From assembly GCF_004208415.1 (NCBI RefSeq), contig NZ_CP035758.1, positions 4,340,001 to 4,404,000 on the forward strand: DNA of 64,000 nt, in the 5' to 3' direction. The stretch is from Ktedonosporobacter rubrisoli (GTDB lineage Bacteria > Chloroflexota > Ktedonobacteria > Ktedonobacterales > Ktedonobacteraceae). Shown here one piece after another: positions 7,074 to 14,121 of the stretch. Each line of letters starts with the position of its first letter. Position 1 is the first letter of the stretch. The translations under genes were made by a program, and so were the position numbers. The notes beneath the pieces were generated by a model. The model did no database searches and was not told where the DNA came from. It worked only from the letters and a program-made list of their open reading frames with translations.

Positions 7074-7319
7074 TTATCTTTGTACTAAATTGGGAGTGAT
7101 CTTAGGGGTCAAGTCAGACAATCGTGACGTCCAAACTATTCCACTACCGGCTGCACGGTAAACCGTAATGGCACGCTTATTGAAATGAACTGTTCCAACA
7201 TACATGTTTCCTTGCGGAACAACATCGTTAACTTTCCTCCGAACGACGTTATACCCACATCCATATCTTGACCATGATTTTCCAGCATCGCTATGATAAA
7301 TTTGTATATACTCTCTCAT
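7074..7319 (-). CDS. Small hypothetical protein (81 aa)
   Basis: Soluble, beta-rich, unrecognised. It begins MREYIQIYHSDAGKSWSRYG and ends SDLTPKITPNLVQR. The RBS is GAGAAAGGATTTT. Weak resemblance in layout to the 10978-11172 and 11427-11696 proteins (short beta proteins of similar length) may be coincidence. Part of the unknown minus-strand series. Confidence 0.55.
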   Translation of the reverse strand: MREYIQIYHSDAGKSWSRYGCGYNVVRRKVNDVVPQGNMYVGTVHFNKRAITVYRAAGSGIVWTSRLSDLTPKITPNLVQR

Positions 7320-7334
7320 ATATAAAATCCTTTC

Positions 7335-7661
7335 TCACAATGACCAGAAAGAACGTTTTACCTCATCTGGTACTTGTAGTTTTCCAGTTGTGACAATGGG
7401 CTGTTCAACTTGTCTCGGTCTGTACCAACGAACAGGACGATCTTCTAAGTATGCTTTTAAGGCCTGCTCCTGTTCTTCTTCAGACGCGTTTGCAGCCCAG
7501 GGCCGCCACCCATGATCTACCATGAATGCTTCTTGCTCCCGTGTCACCAGAGCATCGTGAAGGTTTTCAGAAACACCTGCACGAGATTGAAGGGTTTGTG
7601 CGAGCCCCACCAGACAAGCAAGCAAACCACAACCAAGAATGATGAGAAGTAGTAGTGACAT
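7335..7661 (-). CDS. Small single-pass membrane protein (108 aa)
   Basis: N-terminal hydrophobic helix or uncleaved signal anchor (LLLLIILGCGLLACLVGLA, residues 3-21) followed by a soluble ~85-residue domain with EQEAFMVDHGWRPWA and RPVRWYRPRQ. The RBS AAGAAAGGAAAACC fits the local pattern. Family not recognised; probably an envelope-associated component of the same element. Confidence 0.6.
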   Translation of the reverse strand: MSLLLLIILGCGLLACLVGLAQTLQSRAGVSENLHDALVTREQEAFMVDHGWRPWAANASEEEQEQALKAYLEDRPVRWYRPRQVEQPIVTTGKLQVPDEVKRSFWSL

Positions 7662-7676
7662 CTGGTTTTCCTTTCT

Positions 7677-7943
7677 TCAGCCTCTTTCCTCTCCGGTACC
7701 CAGAAGAGTAGAAGCGCATGTTACACAAAGAATAACAATCTCATGTTCCATGTTGATAACGGCATAGGGTTGACAGTGACAATCACAATTGCTACAAATC
7801 ATGAAATCTGAAGAGGATTGAAACGACCTACGTTTTGATGGTTTCTGTGATATCGCATGTACAAGAACACAAGCGAGCACCGCGCCCGCGCCAAAGATGG
7901 CTAGAAGAATGATTATCCAGGGAAACAAGGTAAGTAAGAACAT
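7677..7943 (-). CDS. Small membrane protein with Cys cluster (88 aa)
   Basis: An N-terminal helix (WIIILLAIFGAGAVLACVLV, about residues 9-28) is followed by a Cys/His-rich segment, ICSNCDCHCQPYAVINMEH then LCVTCAS. The CxxC pair about 25 residues downstream of the first cluster could form a small zinc knuckle. RBS AGGAG. Unknown family, in the same co-directional run as the neighbouring membrane microproteins. Confidence 0.6.
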   Translation of the reverse strand: MFLLTLFPWIIILLAIFGAGAVLACVLVHAISQKPSKRRSFQSSSDFMICSNCDCHCQPYAVINMEHEIVILCVTCASTLLGTGEERG

Positions 7944-8019
7944 CTTTTTCTCCTGTTGGAAAACTGAGAGGAAACAAAAACGAGTGAGGAAAATGTGAAG
8001 CAGACATTACAAATGAAAA

Positions 8020-8045
8020 GGGCAAACCTTTCTACTGGCTTGCCC
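8020..8045 (-). terminator. Terminator after the 8063-8527 gene
   Basis: GGGCAAACC (8020-8028) pairs with GGCTTGCCC (8037-8045). Read on the minus strand it ends in TTTTCATTT. Confidence 0.6.
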
Positions 8046-8062
8046 AAAGACTTTTCCATGGC

Positions 8063-8527
8063 TCACCCAACCTTAAGTGGGCGTCCTTTCCGGCGATGAG
8101 TATAATACTCCAGTAAAACTTCATAGCGTCTTCGTGAAGAATAGGGCATCTCTTTAAGGGTATCAAAGGCGGATTGAACACCACATAGCAATTGCCCAAG
8201 AAAGACCTTAGAAGTTCGTTTTGTTCTTCGCGTACTCTCTACTGCACACGTATAGGCCAGATAGTGCTTTCCATCTTCCAAGCACAGTACATCGTAAGGA
8301 ATACAGCTATTATGTTTCCAGACAACAAACAAGGTGATGCCATGCTTTTGAAGATGCAGACATTTCGCCCAATAATCACTACTGGATACAAGCATACAGG
8401 CCCGCTGAGGTATCCAATTCAGGCGACAGGTAAACTGGTACGGTTCGTTAGTTGCTGCAAGGTCACTAATTTTCATTTTTGCTGCGTGGGCAAGAAAAAG
8501 GGATTTGACATACGCACGATCTTTCAT
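8063..8527 (-). CDS. Hypothetical protein (154 aa)
   Basis: Unrecognised basic protein beginning MKDRAYVKSLFLAHAAKMK and ending HRRKGRPLKVG. The centre (SDYWAKCLHLQKHGITLFVVWKH, partial) is compatible with an alpha/beta nuclease-like fold, similar in feel to replication-relaxation family proteins of actinobacterial and Ktedonobacterial plasmids, but no catalytic motif can be assigned. It begins four bases after the stop of the 8531-9433 membrane gene, so the pair is co-transcribed. Confidence 0.6.
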   Translation of the reverse strand: MKDRAYVKSLFLAHAAKMKISDLAATNEPYQFTCRLNWIPQRACMLVSSSDYWAKCLHLQKHGITLFVVWKHNSCIPYDVLCLEDGKHYLAYTCAVESTRRTKRTSKVFLGQLLCGVQSAFDTLKEMPYSSRRRYEVLLEYYTHRRKGRPLKVG

Positions 8528-8530
8528 GGG

Positions 8531-9433
8531 CTAGTATCCTGTCCGTTGCTGACGAGAGCCATTCCCATTCACTGAACCTTGCCCAAGAGCAAGATAGTTT
8601 TCCATCGCTCCTACAAATGAGTCTCCCATCATTTCATAAACACGATCGATCATTTCTTCTTTACGGCTCCGTCGTGCTCGCTCCGCATCCGCATCTTCAC
8701 GTTCTTTTCGCTGTTTTTCTGATTGATCAATAATTGCCGCCTGCTTCTGGAAAATCTTCTGTACTGCTTCTGCTCGCTCATCTAATTGAGCAAGCTTTTT
8801 CTTGAGGCTCTTATATCCATGAAGCGAAAGATAGACACCTGCGCCAACATCAGCAATAATAGGTGCTACCCCCTTGAATAGAGAGACAACAGCAATACTC
8901 ATAGGAACATTGCTCCCGTAAGGAGCTGTATAAATGAACCATTGCGCCGCTGCTGACCCAATTCCTAAGACAATAAAACATGCAAGGGAGGCTATCATCA
9001 TTCCCATTGCTCCTTGATCTACCTGGGTACGCTTCACCGCTCTTGCACACGCTGTACTCATTACCGGGACAAATGACTCAACAAACATGCTGATCCAGCG
9101 ATACAGCAAACTATCTCCCTCATTTGCATGTGTGAGAACGCTTAGACCATCCCCAATCCAGGTACCAACCATCAATGCAATAACAAACGGCCCGATATAG
9201 CAGATAATAGCCAATAATTCATAAAAGCCCTTTTCAACTCCTGTATCGGTCGTATCTGTCGATTGCATTGCATCAGCCATAGCAGCTTGCATCAGTTGCT
9301 CCGCAGTTGGAGGAGTCATATCTAGTGGCGATCCTTGCTGTCCTGCCTGATGTATTCCTTGTCCCCCTTTCCAGGAAAAAAAATTTGCAATTCGTCTACC
9401 AAAACCAGGAAACAAATTTCTGAGAGCACTCAT
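8531..9433 (-). CDS. Four-helix membrane protein with coiled-coil tail (300 aa)
   Basis: Residues 1-70 are soluble and Gln/Met-rich. Four hydrophobic segments follow at about 71-95, 110-128, 143-165 and 178-202. Residues ~205-265 are a charged coiled coil (KKKLAQLDERAEAV, KQRKEREDADAERARRSRKEE). It starts with GGGAGG before ATG. No family is recognised. The architecture suits a scaffold or channel component with a cytoplasmic helical arm. In this context a role in a secretion or conjugation apparatus is the best guess, not a demonstrated one. Confidence 0.65.
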   Translation of the reverse strand: MSALRNLFPGFGRRIANFFSWKGGQGIHQAGQQGSPLDMTPPTAEQLMQAAMADAMQSTDTTDTGVEKGFYELLAIICYIGPFVIALMVGTWIGDGLSVLTHANEGDSLLYRWISMFVESFVPVMSTACARAVKRTQVDQGAMGMMIASLACFIVLGIGSAAAQWFIYTAPYGSNVPMSIAVVSLFKGVAPIIADVGAGVYLSLHGYKSLKKKLAQLDERAEAVQKIFQKQAAIIDQSEKQRKEREDADAERARRSRKEEMIDRVYEMMGDSFVGAMENYLALGQGSVNGNGSRQQRTGY

Positions 9434-9525
9434 TCTATTTTTCCTCCCTTAAAACAAAAGGCATAAAAATGAAGCAAAAATGAACACAAAAAGAAGAAAA
9501 TCCACGCTCATCTTCTTAGAATATG

Positions 9526-9584
9526 CTCAGAATGTGCAGGAAATTCCCCTTCTTTTGTTCAGTTTTCTTCCTGCACATTCTGAG
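9526..9584 (-). promoter_or_regulatory. Perfect 17-bp stem-loop between 9599 and 9433 genes
   Basis: CTCAGAATGTGCAGGAA (9526-9542) pairs perfectly with TTCCTGCACATTCTGAG (9568-9584), 25-base loop. It lies just after the stop of the 9599-9898 gene. On the minus strand it is not followed by a U-tract, so it is not a textbook terminator. Confidence 0.65.
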
Positions 9585-9598
9585 AGGAACAAAAGAAT

Positions 9599-9898
9599 TT
9601 ACGGGGTATTTGAGGAAGCGTCAGCATAAGGAGAGGAGGTATCATGAACCTGAGTATCTTTCATAGCTTCACTATCCTTATTCATGCGGGCCAAATCCTG
9701 ACGTTCCTTACGTGCATGAGCTTTTACTACTTCAGGAGAAACCACCTTTACCAGACGTTGGTACACCCGAAATGTCGTAAGGTTCCCTTTGTCCTTTGCC
9801 TCACGTGCTCCCTGCTTCAAATCACTCAGTACCTTTTGCAAGCCATCGATATCTGCTTCAGTAATAGGTGAAACAGATGTTTTTGTTTGATTTGCCAT
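9599..9898 (-). CDS. Hypothetical protein (99 aa)
   Basis: Soluble, charged, mostly helical: DGLQKVLSDLKQGAREAKDKG and VYQRLVKVVSPEVVKAHARKE in the middle, with a low-complexity C-terminal ~25 residues rich in Ser/Asp/Pro. RBS AAAGAAAGAGG. No family recognised. It stands upstream of the four-helix membrane protein and is separated from it by the perfect stem-loop. Confidence 0.55.
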   Translation of the reverse strand: MANQTKTSVSPITEADIDGLQKVLSDLKQGAREAKDKGNLTTFRVYQRLVKVVSPEVVKAHARKERQDLARMNKDSEAMKDTQVHDTSSPYADASSNTP

Positions 9899-9925
9899 CG
9901 ATAAAACCTCTTTCTTTTTTGTTCT

Positions 9926-9973
9926 AGCTTGCCATCAAGCTAGCATCTACCCGCCTCATCGCGTGACGGGTAG
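9926..9973 (-). promoter_or_regulatory. Tandem stem-loops after the 10001-10156 gene
   Basis: TAGCTTG/CAAGCTA (about 9925-9942) and CTACCCG/CGGGTAG (9947-9973) form two adjacent hairpins. Neither has a clear U-tract on the minus strand; they may protect the RNA end or end transcription weakly. Confidence 0.4.
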
Positions 9974-10000
9974 TTGTCAGTCTACACCAAGCAGAAACAC

Positions 10001-10156
10001 CTACGAGAAGATAACTTTCCAGAAAAACAAGATCACGACCGCGATACCCGCGATCATAACGGCACATACAAGAGTACTTGTCAGCCCTCCGGTATTCCAA
10101 GCAAGAGCCAAGGCTAAAAGGATGAAGACGCAAAGTGCGATTTTAAGGGCAAGCAT
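10001..10156 (-). CDS. Small two-helix membrane protein (51 aa)
   Basis: ATG at 10156 follows TCAGGAGGATTTTTATT, a strong RBS; upstream ATGs lack one. The 51 residues form two hydrophobic helices, about 2-20 (LALKIALCVFILLALALAW) and 29-47, split by a short NTGGLTST turn. No family recognised. It resembles the small hydrophobic subunits often seen beside type IV secretion genes, but no specific match can be claimed. Confidence 0.6.
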   Translation of the reverse strand: MLALKIALCVFILLALALAWNTGGLTSTLVCAVMIAGIAVVILFFWKVIFS

Positions 10157-10211
10157 AATAAAAATCCTCCTGAAAAGAAAAGAGCAAGGAGAGTATTCAA
10201 TCCTTGCTCGT

Positions 10212-10253
10212 AAAGAAAACACTTCACAGGTAAGCACCGTATCAGTGAAGTGC
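10212..10253 (-). terminator. Terminator overlapping the end of the DUF2786 gene
   Basis: CACTTCAC (10220-10227) pairs with GTGAAGTG (10245-10252); on the minus strand the stem runs into TTTTCTTT. The gene's last codons and stop lie in the first arm. Confidence 0.7.
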
Positions 10254-10910
10254 TTTATTCAAGGCCACGGTACGGCCAGCTCGAATACCATCATAGTAGC
10301 CATCACAGCGGACTATCCGTCTTGACCGCCCGGCCCGTAGATGAGGGAAGAGCTTGTTTACCGCCTTTTGTAGTTCATCGTTTTTCACAATAACCAAGGA
10401 TCGACATTGACCAGAGATGGCAACAAACTGTTTTTGTTGCTCGTCTAAACGTTGGTCAATACTACGAAGAGCCCCGGCAAAGAAACTGTTCTTCCAGGTA
10501 GCCAGAGGAAATTCACTCTCACTTTGTCGGTAAGCTGTTACTGCCATGTGTTCAAGCTGCTCTACGAGAGAGGAGTAGAGGTATTGAACGACTTCACTAT
10601 TGTGACGTTCTCCAATAAGGATCACATGTTTGTAATTAGGATCATAAACAGTTTGGCAGAAGTTATATTTCGCAAGGACATAGAGTAATTGACGACGCCA
10701 TACCCGAGAACCAGTAGAAAGGTGTGCCTGTTCGTAACGTGCGTCCGGTTCACTCGTCTGCACCTGGGATAGTTCCAGATTATACTCGGCCAATAATGCT
10801 TGTGCCTTTGAAGCAGCAAGTGCCGCCTCATGTGGATTGGAGGAGGTTGATAGCGCTAAAAGCTTTCGTATCTTTTCAAGAATAGGAGACAGAGCTTGTT
10901 GATCATTCAT
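10242..10910 (-). CDS. DUF2786-type protein (222 aa)
   Basis: The N-terminal ~50 residues match DUF2786: ILEKIRKLLALSTSSNPHEAALAASKAQALLAEYNL. The rest resembles the C-terminal domain usually attached to it (WRRQLLYVLAKYNFCQTV, LIGERHNSEVVQYLYSSL, WKNSFFAGALRSIDQRL). This family is frequent on phages, plasmids and integrated elements; its biochemical role is not established. Start after GAGAAAGGTACTGCC. A terminator overlaps its 3' end. Confidence 0.8.
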   Translation of the reverse strand: MNDQQALSPILEKIRKLLALSTSSNPHEAALAASKAQALLAEYNLELSQVQTSEPDARYEQAHLSTGSRVWRRQLLYVLAKYNFCQTVYDPNYKHVILIGERHNSEVVQYLYSSLVEQLEHMAVTAYRQSESEFPLATWKNSFFAGALRSIDQRLDEQQKQFVAISGQCRSLVIVKNDELQKAVNKLFPHLRAGRSRRIVRCDGYYDGIRAGRTVALNKALH

Positions 10911-10977
10911 GGCAGTACCTTTCTCAAAAGAAGATCAAACGGGGAAAAGAAGAAGAGAAGATTTTTAGAAGTTTGCT

Positions 10978-11172
10978 TTACGCAATACACCAACGATACG
11001 TAATATTACTGTAATACACTGGCTTTCTTGTCCTTCCAAGAACAATATAGCCAAGTCTAAAGCCGTCAGGGAATACACGAGTAACATGAACAGTACGCTG
11101 CATCTCTTTACCTGTTGTTGAATTATACACAGTTCCTTTTTCTGTGATACCTGGTTCATTCGTTCTTTCCAT
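10978..11172 (-). CDS. Small hypothetical protein (64 aa)
   Basis: Start at 11172 (MERTNEPGITEKGTVYNSTTG) is chosen because AAGAAAGGGAGCAGCGCT precedes it. The 64 residues look like a small all-beta protein, with GFRLGYIVLGRTRKPVYY near the end. Its motif layout (K-G-x-x-Y/V, V-x-x-x-F) is similar to the 7074-7319 protein. No known family. Confidence 0.5.
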   Translation of the reverse strand: MERTNEPGITEKGTVYNSTTGKEMQRTVHVTRVFPDGFRLGYIVLGRTRKPVYYSNITYRWCIA

Positions 11173-11188
11173 AGCGCTGCTCCCTTTC

Positions 11189-11383
11189 TTATACTTGCTG
11201 GACTTGAATTTCAACAGTTCGCAGCGTCATCGGTGAGACACCCTGGTTTCTGCTAACTTCCATCATCACCGTGGGCCATTCTCCCTGGTAATACCCAAGA
11301 TCACGAGGTTGCGGCAGCTTTACACAATTAACACATTTCTCTTCATTTTCAAAATCTTGGAATACATGAAACACTCGCTTCAT
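11189..11383 (-). CDS. Small hypothetical protein (64 aa)
   Basis: Start at 11383 (MKRVFHVFQDFENEEKCVNC) follows GGAAAGGAGATAAAGCA. The protein has a CVNC pair that could bind metal or form a disulfide, then LPQPRDLGYYQGEWPTV and an Ile/Val-rich end. Family not recognised. It sits 16 bases upstream of the 10978-11172 gene, in one probable transcript. Confidence 0.5.
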   Translation of the reverse strand: MKRVFHVFQDFENEEKCVNCVKLPQPRDLGYYQGEWPTVMMEVSRNQGVSPMTLRTVEIQVQQV

Positions 11384-11426
11384 TGCTTTATCTCCTTTCC
11401 ATAGTGAATGCATGAGAAATGTCCTA

Positions 11427-11696
11427 TCAACGATACGGGTACAGATGCACAAGTTGTTCTTCTTTTACCAGGAAGGTAAAACCCTTGGGGGCAGCTTTAG
11501 GAGTTGCTGCCACTCGCACGAGGTAGGTATGAGCTTCAAGCTGACGTACGCAATAGGCATACGTAATCCCTTTGCTACTTGCGTCGATATAGAGACTAGA
11601 GCGATCCTGGTCATTTACATGACCTTTAGGAAGAATGGACGCTGGCAGAATATAGGTCTGACCAAGTTTAACGGGAGGGGTAAGTACTATAACCAT
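11427..11696 (-). CDS. Small hypothetical protein (89 aa), first gene of the minus-strand run
   Basis: All-beta-looking 89-residue protein (MVIVLTPPVKLGQTYILPAS start; YLVRVAATPKAAPKGFTFLV near the end). RBS CAAGAAAGGATGC. It is the most upstream gene of the long minus-strand series, so the promoter of at least its first transcript should lie in 11700-11830. Function unknown. Confidence 0.55.
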   Translation of the reverse strand: MVIVLTPPVKLGQTYILPASILPKGHVNDQDRSSLYIDASSKGITYAYCVRQLEAHTYLVRVAATPKAAPKGFTFLVKEEQLVHLYPYR

Positions 11697-12440
11697 AAAG
11701 AAGCATCCTTTCTTGCTTGTAAGCTTGTAGCTAGAAGTAAATCTGTTTTCCTATAAAGAGAAGAAACAATCATCAAGGCTCATGTAGACCATTGCAGGTT
11801 TTCTTTTCTTTAATGAGCTACATCAACCTTGCGAGTGAGGAGAGAAAGAATACTTTATCAGGCACAGCCGCCGAGGGTTCCCTTGCTCTTGCCAGAACTC
11901 GTGTTGCGCATGGACATGTCTACATGCTGTCAAACACAAGCAGGGCTACCTCTTCTGAATAAAGCTGCATGGCTTTCTCTTGCTGGCATCCTCGAAACGT
12001 CACTAAGGATTTGGTCCACGCGTGGGTCTACTCTTCTAGAGTAGCGAACTGTCCACTTCCGTTCCGACTAGCCCTCATAGCTTTTGACTACGATATCGAT
12101 ACAGCATCGCACTTGCTGTATCTTCCCGACTTATCAGTAAGATTGAATGATTGCTCACAGGTCTAAGACCTTCACTCCTGATAAGCATCTCCCATTCTTT
12201 CGTTCTCGGCCTTCTCACATCTCTAGGCCCCTGGTACTTCATTGTGACTTCGGCATTGCCTAGAACTAAGCCTAACCCTTGGAATTCTGGAACTTGCAAT
12301 TCCTTGGAATTGGAACTGTAACCCCAAGGCTCAAGATTGTGAACGCAATCTTAAGCACTGAATAGGAGATGGGGTATTGAGTTGTTAAGGTATACGGAAA
12401 AGTAAGTCTTGTTTTATTAATAACTCGTGTAACCTTACAA

Positions 12441-12465
12441 TACTTACTAAACTTACTAGTAAGTA
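12441..12465. promoter_or_regulatory. Palindromic operator candidate
   Basis: ACTTACTAGTAAGT (12451-12464) is a perfect 14-bp palindrome, with an additional TACTTACTA half-site immediately upstream (12441-12449). It lies ~110 bp before the HTH-GNAT gene and is a plausible binding site for that protein or its paralogue. Confidence 0.5.
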
Positions 12466-12491
12466 TAAGGAATAAATTTCTGATTGTCAAG

Positions 12492-12530
12492 CCACTAACC
12501 CTACTAACTTTACTAATATGACTAACTTAT
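12492..12530. repeat. Four 9-bp iterated repeats
   Basis: CCACTAACC, CTACTAACT, TTACTAATA and TGACTAACT follow each other at exact 9-bp spacing with the core CTAAY. They end about 42 bp before the ATG at 12572, across the likely promoter (TTAAAATTAAA follows). They look like an iteron or cooperative operator array. Confidence 0.6.
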
Positions 12531-12571
12531 GTTAAAATTAAAAGAAACAGGACAAGCAAGGAGTAAAAGAT

Positions 12572-13435
12572 ATGCCTAGAATGCAAGCACCTAGAGGCTA
12601 TTACACAATGACCCAGGCTGAAAAAAAATTAAATTTAAGCAGTGCAATGATAAGAAAACATGTTGAGAACGGCAAAATAAAATATCTATTGCCTGAAGGG
12701 AGAAAACAAGGCTTTTATAGCAAAAAGGATGTAGATAAATTGGCTGCTGAACTAGAGGCTTTTCTCAGATTAGAAGAAGAAGCTGAGGTTGTTAATTTCT
12801 CGATTGCAACTAGATCAGATATACCAGCTTGCATAGCTCTTAATAGAGAGCTATTCACAGCTCAACACAGTACAGATGATGATACCCTTATTAAAAAATG
12901 GACAGCATGGATAGAAAAAAACCCTGAAGTTGTCTATATTCTAAAAAGAGATAACGAAGTGATAGGTATTGCTACTGTTTTGCCCACAACGCCAAGGTCC
13001 AAGAAATTTGATAATGCCCTCAAAGGGGATATCTCTTTCTTGTTAGGAGATGTGAATATAACACCAGAAGATATAGAAGAATATAAAGCAGGGAACCATG
13101 TACAACTTTACCTCGCAGAGATCGGCATCAAACAAACTTTGGAGGCAAATTTAAGACATAAACTAGGAGCTAAATTAATCTCCAAATTTATGGATACCAT
13201 AGTTGATCTAGGTAAAAGAGGAGTGGTAATAGACCGTATTCTGTCAGTAGGAGCTACAAGAAGTGGGATAAGACTGCTGCAACACTTTGGATTTTATGAA
13301 GTGATATTCTCACGCTCAGACACAAGATTGTTTATCCTTGACCCGAAAGAGTCAGGAGCCCCGATTATGGACGCATATCGAGATGCACTTGCAGAATACA
13401 ACAGCACCCACAATGCAGCAGGTAAGGTTAGCTGA
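12572..13435 (+). CDS. HTH plus GNAT-like acetyltransferase fusion protein (287 aa)
   Basis: Residues ~10-65 form a MerR/excisionase-like helix-turn-helix (YYTMTQAEKKLNLSSAMIRKHVENGKI, then EGRKQGFYSKKDVDKLAAE). Residues ~75-260 resemble a GNAT acyltransferase: FSIATRSDIPACIALNREL at the start, VVYILKRDNEVIGIATVLP as the central strands and RSGIRLLQHFGFYEV at the acetyl-CoA-proximal end. AAGGAG precedes the ATG. The gene is AT-rich relative to its neighbours, a sign of recent transfer. It could be a DNA-binding regulator whose GNAT part senses acetyl-CoA or modifies a partner. Confidence 0.65.
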   Translation: MPRMQAPRGYYTMTQAEKKLNLSSAMIRKHVENGKIKYLLPEGRKQGFYSKKDVDKLAAELEAFLRLEEEAEVVNFSIATRSDIPACIALNRELFTAQHSTDDDTLIKKWTAWIEKNPEVVYILKRDNEVIGIATVLPTTPRSKKFDNALKGDISFLLGDVNITPEDIEEYKAGNHVQLYLAEIGIKQTLEANLRHKLGAKLISKFMDTIVDLGKRGVVIDRILSVGATRSGIRLLQHFGFYEVIFSRSDTRLFILDPKESGAPIMDAYRDALAEYNSTHNAAGKVS

Positions 13436-13480
13436 TCTTCTTGCACTAATAAAGTTAAAATCCAAAGGGTTTACTTAACA

Positions 13481-13507
13481 AAGCTGCATGTAAAGCACAT
13501 GCAGCTT
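13481..13507 (+). terminator. Terminator after the HTH-GNAT gene
   Basis: AAGCTGCATG (13481-13490) pairs with CATGCAGCTT (13498-13507), followed by TTC; good stem with a short U-run (CTTTTC). Confidence 0.8.
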
Positions 13508-13626
13508 TTCTAATAGCCTCGTTATGTATCCAGGAAACCAGGTATTATAAACAGTATAGATTGAACTAACAAAAATATCATAAAATTCAATTAACAACTT
13601 AAAAGGATAAAACAAAGGAGAACCAT

Positions 13627-13983
13627 ATGGAAAATCTATTATCATCAAGCGAAGCCAGAGAGATGTTAGGCAATATGGCATCTAGTAGCTTTAAGGAATA
13701 TGTTGACAGTGGGAGAATACGTAAAATAATACCACCAGGCAAAAAGCAGGGTAAGTATGTAAGAGAAGATGTAGAATTACTGGCAAAAGAAGTTTTACCT
13801 TTTATAAGAAAGGAAAAGAGAATAAAACAACAAAATTTTTCTCAGCAGCTAGATTATGCAACACATCAACGTCTCTCTACTATCGAGAAAGATTTAGAAG
13901 ACTTAAAACAACAAATTACCCAACACTTTAACACTATAGAAGTTCTCTTAGCCCAAATTCTTACAAGGCTTTCTGATGGATAA
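13627..13983 (+). CDS. HTH protein with coiled-coil tail (118 aa), paralogue of the HTH-GNAT N-terminus
   Basis: Residues ~5-60 repeat the helix-turn-helix module of the upstream gene: GRIRKIIPPGKKQGKYVREDVELLAKE aligns with its GKIKYLLPEGRKQGFYSKKDVDKLAAE (quoted in part). Instead of a GNAT domain the C-terminal ~50 residues are a coiled coil (STIEKDLEDLKQQITQHFNT). AAAGGAGAACCAT precedes ATG. The protein likely binds a related DNA site, possibly as a dimer or heteromer with the upstream protein. AT-rich like that gene. Confidence 0.65.
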   Translation: MENLLSSSEAREMLGNMASSSFKEYVDSGRIRKIIPPGKKQGKYVREDVELLAKEVLPFIRKEKRIKQQNFSQQLDYATHQRLSTIEKDLEDLKQQITQHFNTIEVLLAQILTRLSDG

Positions 13984-13987
13984 AAAA

Positions 13988-14018
13988 AAGATCAATGGTC
14001 TAAAATGCCATTGATCTT
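13988..14018 (+). terminator. Terminator after the second HTH gene
   Basis: AAGATCAATGG (13988-13998) pairs perfectly with CCATTGATCTT (14008-14018), with A-rich and AT-rich flanks; works in either direction. Confidence 0.75.
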
Positions 14019-14061
14019 ATAATATCTTATTAAGTTAATCGATCCAAGAGACAAATAAAGA

Positions 14062-14095
14062 GGAGATCTAAGACTTTGCTCTGTCTTAGACCTCC
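14062..14095. terminator. Hairpin between convergent genes
   Basis: GGAGATCTAAGAC (14062-14074) pairs with GTCTTAGACCTCC (14083-14095), 12 of 13 matched, followed by TTTTC on the plus strand and CTCTTTATTT on the minus strand. It can serve the minus-strand coiled-coil gene ending at 14122. Confidence 0.7.
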
Positions 14096-14121
14096 TTTTC
14101 ACACAAGTAAACCTATCTACT

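Larger units (their letters stand above)
11697..12571. other. ~875-bp gene-poor region between divergent accessory units
   Basis: No ORF here has a convincing RBS and composition. It should hold the divergent promoters of the minus-strand run (start 11696) and the plus-strand HTH genes (start 12572). It contains an AAGATTG/CAATCTT inverted repeat (12333-12352), several GGAATT/AATTCC elements near 12278-12313, and the palindrome and 9-bp repeats listed separately. A replication origin or resolution site is possible but not shown. Confidence 0.5.

Noticed and set aside
9500..9600. Ordinary rho-independent terminator at 9526-9584
   Set aside because: Stem is perfect but no U-tract follows on the transcribed strand, so it is kept as an unassigned structure.
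12075..12490. Short minus-strand ORFs between the two accessory units
   Set aside because: No Shine-Dalgarno and low-complexity content; the stretch is better explained as regulatory.
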